Assembly (NCBI GenBank): GCA_043719385.1
Contig: JAYSTY010000133.1
Coordinates: 1-22,593 of the forward strand
DNA from: JAFDVL01 sp043719385
GTDB taxonomy: Bacteria > Acidobacteriota > Blastocatellia > RBC074
Direction: 5' to 3'
DNA length: 22,593 nucleotides
The notes under the pieces are model-generated. The model did not search any database and had not been told where the DNA came from. It saw only the letters and a list, made by a program, of their open reading frames with translations. The stretch's first letter is position 1, and every line of letters starts with the position of its first letter. The translations under genes were made by a program, and so were the position numbers. Positions 16,787-22,593 of this stretch are shown in pieces.

Positions 16787-18070
16787 ATGACACTCACACA
16801 ACAGGAAGCCCAGCACATTATTCGTAAACTTGGCGAATCGGGTATTCCGCCGACGCGCGGACTTGAGGCCTATACCGTGGGGATGGATTCGGCGCTGGGA
16901 ACGCTCGAAACTGAGTATTTACAGGGTTATTTGCGGGATGGTGGTTCGAGCTTCAAACTTGTAGTCGGTGAATACGGCAGCGGCAAATCGCATTTTCTCT
17001 ATCGGCTGCGCGACATCGCCTGGGACAACGGCTATGTGGTGAGCCGCACCGAACTCAGCCCGAAAGAATGCCCTTACGATAACCAGCTAAAAGTTTATCA
17101 GGCCGTCATCAACAATTTGATTTATCACGATCCAGACCCGAACAGCGCCGATGCTCAGGGGTTGGAAGCCTTCCTTGAACATCACTTTTTTCACACAATG
17201 AAGATGCTGGGGATTGAGACGATGGTCACGAGCATTGGCCTGGATAAACGAGTCGAACTGTGGCTTGATACGATCCTGCGCTTCAAAGTCGAAAGCCCTT
17301 CTTATCGGCATGCCATTTATTTTTATCTGAAAGCCGTTGCCGAAGAAAACGAAAATGCCAGGCGTGCGATTGGCGCGTGGTTGCGCGGTGAAGCCGTGGC
17401 GCTCAAAGACGTGCGCGCCTTCAGCATCACCGAACGCATTGATCGTTCGGTGGCGTTCAAGATGCTGCGGTCAGTTTCGCAACTGGTACATGAACTCGGT
17501 TACGCGGGACTGGTTTTGCTCTTTGATGAAGGTGATCGAATGGTGAGCATTGGTTCCTCGAAAACAGAAAAAGTCGCGTGTGATAATTTGCGCGAAGTGA
17601 TTGATCGTTGTGCCGGTGAAAGCCTGCCTTCGACCTTATTTGCCTATGCCGTGCCGCCATATTTTGTGACGAATATTGCCCCGCAGTACGAAGCCCTGAG
17701 CCAGCGCATCAGCTCCAAAGTAAAATTCTCGCGCAAGAATCCTTTCAGCGTGCAAATCAGTTTGGAGCAGCTTGATTATCCAGGCGAAGAGTTGCTGCGC
17801 CTGATTGGCGAAAAACTGCTGGGGATTTTCGAGCAGGCTTACGACGTGCAATTCAATCACGCCTTGCAGGCACAAAACATTGCCCAACTGGCGGACACCT
17901 GCGGAGCCTTGTTGTCCACCAGCCATCGCCGCCATTTTGTGAAGTCGTTGATTGATCTGTTGACGGAGCAACGGGCGGATGGTGAACGTGTTTATGCGCC
18001 GGATAATATTCAAAGTGTCGTGCGTGATGTGACTGAGCAATTGGGGCGCTCACAGGGCGGGGAGTACTAA
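16787..18070 (+). CDS. BrxD-like (DUF2791-type) P-loop ATPase 1
   Basis: GGAGG at 16776-16780 sets the start at 16787 (427 residues) and excludes the in-frame ATG at 16751. Walker A is GEYGSGKSH (residues 61-69, Lys 67) and Walker B is LVLLFDE (242-248, Asp 247, Glu 248). SSFKLVVGEYGSGKSHFLY followed by a region with conserved KVYQAVINNLIYHDP is the pattern of the BREX ATP-binding protein BrxD. A C-terminal helical region (LEQLDYPGEELLRLIGEKL, TSHRRHFVKSLIDLLTEQ) resembles the AAA+ lid. BrxD acts in BREX types 2 and 6 with a helicase and other subunits. Here the next gene, 6 bases away, encodes a second ATPase with the same core. The ATPase fold is certain; the BrxD relation is likely. Confidence 0.85.
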   Translation: MTLTQQEAQHIIRKLGESGIPPTRGLEAYTVGMDSALGTLETEYLQGYLRDGGSSFKLVVGEYGSGKSHFLYRLRDIAWDNGYVVSRTELSPKECPYDNQLKVYQAVINNLIYHDPDPNSADAQGLEAFLEHHFFHTMKMLGIETMVTSIGLDKRVELWLDTILRFKVESPSYRHAIYFYLKAVAEENENARRAIGAWLRGEAVALKDVRAFSITERIDRSVAFKMLRSVSQLVHELGYAGLVLLFDEGDRMVSIGSSKTEKVACDNLREVIDRCAGESLPSTLFAYAVPPYFVTNIAPQYEALSQRISSKVKFSRKNPFSVQISLEQLDYPGEELLRLIGEKLLGIFEQAYDVQFNHALQAQNIAQLADTCGALLSTSHRRHFVKSLIDLLTEQRADGERVYAPDNIQSVVRDVTEQLGRSQGGEY

Positions 18071-18076
18071 AAATCT

Positions 18077-19498
18077 ATGACTGGATCAATTGTTACTCAC
18101 CCGGTTTTCGGTCGCGGTCATTTACTGGAATTGAGAAATGCCGGACGCGATGCTGCCGTGCGCTTTGATAACGGCATTCGTGCTGTCGTGCAGGTTAACA
18201 TCCTGACCATCAGGCAGGCCGCTGAGCCACCCGCGCCACCGCGTCCAATTGTTGCGCCCCGCATTGAAGTTGCCAGAACGCCAGAGCAGGAACGACGCTT
18301 TGCCGCGCGCCGCACCATCGAAGCTTTACGCTATGGCGTCGTGCCGCAGACGCAGGTCCGGGATTTGAGTGCCGGACTCGAAACCGAACGCGCCAGTTTG
18401 CAACGCGCGTTTGCTGAAGTTGATAAATCAGGCGGCGATGTGCGCATCATTCTGGGCGAATATGGGCAGGGGAAAAGCCACTTCTTTGAGCTTGCTGCGC
18501 AGGAAGCTTTGGCGCATAACTTTCTTGTCGCGCAAACCAGTCTCGACCTCCGCGAAGTCCCGCCGAATCGCCCCCAGCGCATTTACAATTCGCTGATTCG
18601 TAATTTGCGTTATCCCGATTCGAGTGAGACGGGGACGCTCGTACCGTTATTTGATCGCCTTCTGAGCGAGCCGACGGTATTCGCCCCGGTAATGGAAAAA
18701 CTGCACGGCACAATTTTTAGTTCGGCACTTTACAACTATTCGCTGCTGCGGAAGCAGCCGGACGAGAAATTGGATTTGTTGCTGGACTGGATTTCCGGCG
18801 AGAAAGTTTTCATTAGCGCCGTGCGAAAAGTGATGCCGACCAAAGCGAAAGATTTCCCGCTGCCGGCGCTTTCGCTGCTGACAACTGCGGCGGATCAGTA
18901 TTGTTATTTGCTGAGCGGTTTGGGCTGGTTGGCGCAACAGGCAGGCTATGCCGGACTGGCGATATTTTTAGATGAATCAGAGCATTACAGCTTGCTCAAT
19001 GAACGCGGCCAGGAACGGGCTGACAATTTTTTCAAAGGGCTGATGTATACGTCTCTGGCGGCGCGGGCGGATTGTCGGATCAGTGAGGAGCAACTGCAAC
19101 ATAATACGCAAAGGGCGCTGCCGTTTCGCTTTACTGACCGCAGCCAGTTACTGGTGATGTTCGCCGTTACGCCTTCCGCCAGCACGTTCGATTATCAGCG
19201 CTGGCTGCACGACGATCAGATTATTGCGCTCAATGCCAATTTATCGGCGCAGGCGCTGGATGATTTGATGGCGCGGCTGTATGTGTTACATCGCCAGGCT
19301 TACGGCTATGACCGGAGCGAACAATTTTTGGATGTCTCGCAGGGCTTGCTGGAATGTTTGGAAGGAGGATTGATCAACCTGCGCCAAACCATCAGGCTGG
19401 CCACGGAAATTTATGATTTGTGTTACGCGCATGCGGATTACAACGCGAACCAGGCAGTGGGCGAATTGCGGCGGGTGATGCTGGGGCGCTTGCCATGA
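18077..19498 (+). CDS. BrxD-like P-loop ATPase 2 with N-terminal Tudor-like module
   Basis: The protein has 473 residues. Residues ~1-45 (IVTHPVFGRGHLLELR, AVRFDNGIRAVVQVNIL) match the HPxFGxG…vxF…G pattern of the C-terminal Tudor-like module of PcrA/UvrD. A Pro-rich linker follows (50-68), then the same ATPase core as the previous gene: Walker A GEYGQGKSH (127-135, Lys 133) and Walker B LAIFLDE (294-300, Asp 299, Glu 300). SQLLVMFAVTP resembles the sensor 1 region, and the rest is helical. The gene starts 6 bases after the previous stop behind GGGGAG, and its own stop overlaps the next start by four bases (ATGA), implying translational coupling. The shared core suggests the two ATPases form a mixed ring or pair. 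The Tudor-like call is from pattern only. Confidence 0.83.
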   Translation: MTGSIVTHPVFGRGHLLELRNAGRDAAVRFDNGIRAVVQVNILTIRQAAEPPAPPRPIVAPRIEVARTPEQERRFAARRTIEALRYGVVPQTQVRDLSAGLETERASLQRAFAEVDKSGGDVRIILGEYGQGKSHFFELAAQEALAHNFLVAQTSLDLREVPPNRPQRIYNSLIRNLRYPDSSETGTLVPLFDRLLSEPTVFAPVMEKLHGTIFSSALYNYSLLRKQPDEKLDLLLDWISGEKVFISAVRKVMPTKAKDFPLPALSLLTTAADQYCYLLSGLGWLAQQAGYAGLAIFLDESEHYSLLNERGQERADNFFKGLMYTSLAARADCRISEEQLQHNTQRALPFRFTDRSQLLVMFAVTPSASTFDYQRWLHDDQIIALNANLSAQALDDLMARLYVLHRQAYGYDRSEQFLDVSQGLLECLEGGLINLRQTIRLATEIYDLCYAHADYNANQAVGELRRVMLGRLP

Positions 19499-20430
19499 AG
19501 AAAAAATCGAAATCGTATGATGACGCTTTTAAGCTGTTGGCGACACAGGATGCCGAAGCGTTGCTGTTATTGCTGGGCGAACTGCAACCAGGCGAGCAAG
19601 CTGAAATTACACCGCTCGAACGCGAATTACGCATCTCTACTACCTTGCCGGATCAGCCGTATCGGGTCGTTTCTGAGCGCGGCGAACGCATCGTCCATGT
19701 CGAAGCAGAAAGCTGGTGGAAAAATGTGATGCCGAATCGCATGGCGGATTATGGTGCACGGGAATGGATGCTGTACCATTTGCCGGTGGAGTGTTATGTC
19801 TTGTTGTTAACGGATCGCGGCTTGCCAAAAAATCCGCCGACAATGGGGCGAATTGACGCAGGCGATGTCCAAATCACCGTGCATTATCGCATCATTCGCC
19901 TCGCACAAATTCCGGCTAAACAAATTCTCAAATTGGGCCGCGAGTATTTGTTGCCGTTTGTGCCTTTGATGAAAAGTACGCTGACCGATCTGGAAAATGG
20001 AGCAAGACTGATCGGTCAGATCGAAGATGAAAAGCGCCGCGGTGAATTGAGTTTATATTTTGGGGTGTTCAGCCGATTACAGTATAATCCGGTAGAATTG
20101 TTAGCACTTATTGGGAGAAATAATATGAGTATTAGAGAACTAATGAAAGAATCCCTGCTCTATCAGGAGATAGTGGCCGAAGGAGAAGCCAAAGGAGAAG
20201 CCAAAGGAGAAGCCAAAGGGCGTGCGGTCGGGCTTGTTGAAGGGGCGAAAGAGACGCTTCGGCAGTTTATTGAATGGCGCTTTCCGAAAGTGAAAGTGGC
20301 GCGCAAGATTAACCAGATTCAGGACGTTGAGTTATTACGGCAACTGTTGTTTGAAGCCAGTATGATGAAAAGTGATACGGAAGTGCGGAAACGCATTGAT
20401 GAAGCTTTTAAATCACAAACAGCTCAATGA
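19495..20430 (+). CDS. Rpn/PD-(D/E)XK-family putative nuclease
   Basis: The start at 19495 is set by the ATGA overlap with the preceding stop; a longer frame from 19420 would sit wholly inside that gene. The 311-residue protein opens with YDDAFKLLATQDAEALLLLLGEL, then has PDQPYRVVSERGERIVHVEAESWW, which fits the Rpn (recombination-promoting nuclease / transposase_31-type) core; Asp 53 and Glu 70 with Glu 72 are candidates for its acidic residues, although the usual form is ExQ rather than ExE. The tail has the family's typical EGEAKG repeats (about 228-243) and LRQFIEWRF. Rpn proteins nick or cut DNA and are spread widely, often within defence regions. Its stop overlaps the helicase start by 4 bases, so it is translationally coupled to both neighbours. 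Activity is uncertain. Confidence 0.8.
   Translation: MKKKSKSYDDAFKLLATQDAEALLLLLGELQPGEQAEITPLERELRISTTLPDQPYRVVSERGERIVHVEAESWWKNVMPNRMADYGAREWMLYHLPVECYVLLLTDRGLPKNPPTMGRIDAGDVQITVHYRIIRLAQIPAKQILKLGREYLLPFVPLMKSTLTDLENGARLIGQIEDEKRRGELSLYFGVFSRLQYNPVELLALIGRNNMSIRELMKESLLYQEIVAEGEAKGEAKGEAKGRAVGLVEGAKETLRQFIEWRFPKVKVARKINQIQDVELLRQLLFEASMMKSDTEVRKRIDEAFKSQTAQ
20182..20217 (+). repeat. In-frame 12-bp tandem repeat (three copies) in the Rpn-family gene
   Basis: GGAGAAGCCAAA is repeated three times without mismatch, encoding Gly-Glu-Ala-Lys units within the C-terminal EGEAKG repeat of the protein. Exact DNA identity of the copies, not just of the protein, suggests recent duplication by slippage and a copy number that may vary between strains while staying in frame. 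Confidence 0.9.
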
Positions 20431-22535
20431 ATGATAAAAATGCGCACCAGCGACAGTTGAAAGATCGCCTGCCGCATACGTGGGATGCGTTGTTTGCGCG
20501 GTTCGGACGTTTCACCGAAATTCAGGCTCAGGCGATTGAACCACTCCTTGCCGGAAAAAATTGTGTGTTAGTTTCCGCCACTGCCAGCGGCAAAACCGAA
20601 GCGGCACTTGCTCCGCTGCTGGAATTCCACAAGCAAAATCCTGCCAGAAAACATCAGCTTTCCATTCTTTACCTCGTGCCGACACGAGCTTTGGCGCACG
20701 ATCTGGCGCGACGCTTACAAGCACCGCTCGAAAAATTAGCGCTTAAGTTACAAGTCAAAACCGGCGATGAAGCGGCGCTCAATACCAGTCGGTTGCCGGA
20801 CGTTTTATTGACGACGCCGGAATCGCTGGATTCGCTGCTGGTCAATCGTCCGCGCATTCTCAAAGACGTGAGCGCCGTCGTGATTGATGAATTACATATC
20901 TTTGACAACACGCCGCGCGGCGATCAATTACGGATTCTGCTGAATCGGTTACGCCGCCTGAAAAAATACGCCCTGGCGCGTGGTGACGTGACCAGCGCAG
21001 CGATTCAGTATTGTGCGCTCTCGGCGACGATTGATCATCCGGCGGAAGTTGCGAGTCGTTATTTTCCTCATCCATTGGTCATCCAAATTTCCGGGCAACG
21101 AGCGATTGAAGCTGAATTGCTTGAACTCGAAAGTGAACAGACACTGCGCGAGCTTTTCAATTTGCTGAAACAACGTGGGGTCAAAAAAGTTCTCGCGTTT
21201 TGTAACAGCCGTGCCGAGTGCGAGGAATGGGCGTATCGTTTGCGCACCGACACGCCGTTCGGTGATCGGGTTTATCTGCATCACGCCAGCCTCGATGCCA
21301 AAGTGCGACGGGCCGTGGAAAGTAATTTTACGCTGACCGAAGCGGCAATATGTTTCGCTACTTCAACGTTGGAATTGGGGATTGATATTGGTGATGTGGA
21401 TTTAATTTTGTTGCTGGGGCCGCCTGGAAACCTGAGTGCATTTTTGCAACGCATCGGACGCGGCAACCGACGAACGGCGCGTACTGCGGTTATCTGTTGT
21501 TACCGCACAGAAACTGATCGGGCGTTATTTCGGGTCTTCCTGCGGGCTACTCAATCAGGTGATGAAGTCACAACGCCCCAGCCGTATTTTTTCCGCGCTT
21601 CGATCATTGTGCAGCAGCTTTTTTCTTACCTCAAACAAACGCGCCTCGGCGAAATTGAGCCTGACAGCGCCTTTGAATTATTTAGTTCCTTGTCGGGCGA
21701 ACCGCTGATTGCCAAAGCGCTTTACGACCAAATCATCGAACATTTAAGTCTGAAACAATTTTTCCTTGCGGCGCATAACCAGACGCTCAGACCCGGCCCG
21801 GCGTGGAATGAGCTTTATGAACAACGGGCAATTTATACAAATTTGCCTGCTACCAAACGCGGGACGATTGACGTGATTGACGAAGAAACGGGGCGTAAAA
21901 TTGGAGCAATGGAACATCACATGGAACCCGGCGCAGCCTTTATTTTTGGTGGTCAGGCGCGTCAGGCTTCTCACATTATTGGGCGCAAATTAGTAGTCAA
22001 AGCAACCGACAATTTAGTTAATGCTGCGGCTCCGCGTTTACGCTCGCCCTGGCGTCCAATGTCTTCGGGTTTAGCCAAAGCCGTAGCGCTTGAATTAGGT
22101 GCGCCACGCTCTGCCAATCCGCATGAAATTGTGATGATGAGTAGTGACGCAGAGCCGGATGAAGAGACCGGCGAAGAGGGAATTACCACGACCTGGATTT
22201 TTCATTGTGCGGGGGACGCTTACGGAATGTTGCTGGGCGATTTGCTCGAAAAAAATTATCAGTTGCGCGTCGAGGATTACAACGATCTTTATTTAGCCGT
22301 GCAGGGTGAAGTTCCGCCCGAGGCGCTTGAGTTTAGCGCAGAGCAGGTTCGTGCCTGTCTGCGCAGACGCTGGCAGAAAATGGAAAGCTGGTTTGAGTTA
22401 GGGGGCTTTCAAAGTTTTCTCCCGATTGAAGCGCGGCGCTCGACGGTCATTGCCGCCTTTGATGTGGCGGGTTTTGTAGATTGTTTTACGGGGAAGACAT
22501 TGATCCAGGTTGACGAAAATGTCACGCAGCGGTGA
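20427..22535 (+). CDS. Lhr/BrxHI-like superfamily II DEAD/DEAH-box helicase
   Basis: All helicase motifs are present in 702 residues: Q-like TEIQAQAIEPLL (31-41), I SATASGKTEA (50-59), Ia PTRALAHDL (85-93), TTPESLDSLL, II DELH (154-157), III SAT (199-201), IV LAFCNSRAECEEW, V FATSTLELGIDIG (310-322) and VI QRIGRGNRR (341-349). The order and the DELH box place it in the Lhr/BrxHI branch of superfamily II. The C-terminal half has WH- and barrel-like strands (GTIDVIDEETGRKIGAMEHH, AAFIFGGQARQASHIIGRKL). It is shorter than full Lhr proteins (usually over 800 residues). It starts by a 4-base ATGA overlap with the Rpn-family gene, so it belongs to the same transcript. It should move along or unwind DNA or RNA using ATP; with the two ATPases it suggests a remodelling complex. 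Confidence 0.9.
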   Translation: MNDKNAHQRQLKDRLPHTWDALFARFGRFTEIQAQAIEPLLAGKNCVLVSATASGKTEAALAPLLEFHKQNPARKHQLSILYLVPTRALAHDLARRLQAPLEKLALKLQVKTGDEAALNTSRLPDVLLTTPESLDSLLVNRPRILKDVSAVVIDELHIFDNTPRGDQLRILLNRLRRLKKYALARGDVTSAAIQYCALSATIDHPAEVASRYFPHPLVIQISGQRAIEAELLELESEQTLRELFNLLKQRGVKKVLAFCNSRAECEEWAYRLRTDTPFGDRVYLHHASLDAKVRRAVESNFTLTEAAICFATSTLELGIDIGDVDLILLLGPPGNLSAFLQRIGRGNRRTARTAVICCYRTETDRALFRVFLRATQSGDEVTTPQPYFFRASIIVQQLFSYLKQTRLGEIEPDSAFELFSSLSGEPLIAKALYDQIIEHLSLKQFFLAAHNQTLRPGPAWNELYEQRAIYTNLPATKRGTIDVIDEETGRKIGAMEHHMEPGAAFIFGGQARQASHIIGRKLVVKATDNLVNAAAPRLRSPWRPMSSGLAKAVALELGAPRSANPHEIVMMSSDAEPDEETGEEGITTTWIFHCAGDAYGMLLGDLLEKNYQLRVEDYNDLYLAVQGEVPPEALEFSAEQVRACLRRRWQKMESWFELGGFQSFLPIEARRSTVIAAFDVAGFVDCFTGKTLIQVDENVTQR

Positions 22536-22556
22536 TGGATAAAGCCTGTCAAAGAG

Positions 22557-22593
22557 AACCCGGCTCGCTCCGGCTCGCGGTACTGTACCCGGA
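22557..22593. repeat. REP-like palindromic element, right copy (cut by window edge, inverted)
   Basis: Bases 22557-22593 match the reverse complement of 16707-16743 at 35 of 37 positions; the differences are at single bases inside the stem and the loop. It starts 22 bases after the helicase stop and runs off the window, so the second stem arm cannot be seen. Together the two copies bracket the four genes from ATPase 1 to the helicase in opposite orientation. Confidence 0.75.

Noticed and set aside
19420..19494. Upstream start for the Rpn-family gene at 19420
   Set aside because: It lies wholly inside ATPase 2, and the ATG at 19495 in the ATGA overlap gives the natural protein start.
15795..22535. 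A full BREX locus
   Set aside because: No PglX methyltransferase, PglZ phosphatase, BrxC/PglY, BrxA or BrxB is present in the window; only the BrxD-like and BrxHI-like parts can be seen.

Overview
The window looks like a chromosomal segment of moderate GC from a Gram-negative, soil-type bacterium, most likely an Acidobacteriota member of the Blastocatellia kind. This is an inference from gene content: a CRTAC1-type FG-GAP/UnbV protein, MacB-like permeases without a linked ATPase, a cysteine-free RskA-like anti-sigma factor, a YidB/OmpA fusion and several secreted proteins. No rRNA, tRNA, CRISPR array or insertion sequence was recognised.

Left part (1-5050): the 3' end of an unknown gene; a cyclophilin-type peptidyl-prolyl isomerase predicted to be a lipoprotein; an intergenic heptamer tandem repeat; two consecutive MacB/FtsX-type permeases, the first broken by a frameshift at a run of eight A; then an ECF sigma factor with its membrane anti-sigma factor.

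Middle part (5051-15648), mostly envelope and secreted proteins: a secreted TPR protein and a CRTAC1 FG-GAP protein as a probable pair; a membrane-anchored SurA/PpiD-like foldase that ends at a strong terminator shared with a convergent secreted protein of unknown function; a small membrane protein with a YflT-like domain; a YidB-BON-OmpA fusion; and a Tat-exported sugar-phosphate isomerase/epimerase-like protein behind a long hairpin.

Right part (15795-22535), the accessory region and the most interesting stretch: an unrecognised helical protein, two different BrxD-like (DUF2791-type) P-loop ATPases, an Rpn/PD-(D/E)XK-family protein and an Lhr/BrxHI-like superfamily II helicase, all on the + strand. 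The last three genes are joined by two 4-base ATGA overlaps. The ATPase-ATPase-Rpn-helicase block is bracketed by a palindromic REP-like element (16691-16743) and an inverted, 35/37-identical partial copy at the right edge (22557-22593). BrxD and BrxHI are BREX components, but no PglX, PglZ, BrxA, BrxB or BrxC is present here. I read this as a candidate non-BREX defence or DNA-processing cassette in which the two ATPases, one with an N-terminal PcrA-like Tudor module, may control or load the helicase, with Rpn as a possible nuclease. The domain calls are moderately strong; the system-level function is inference.
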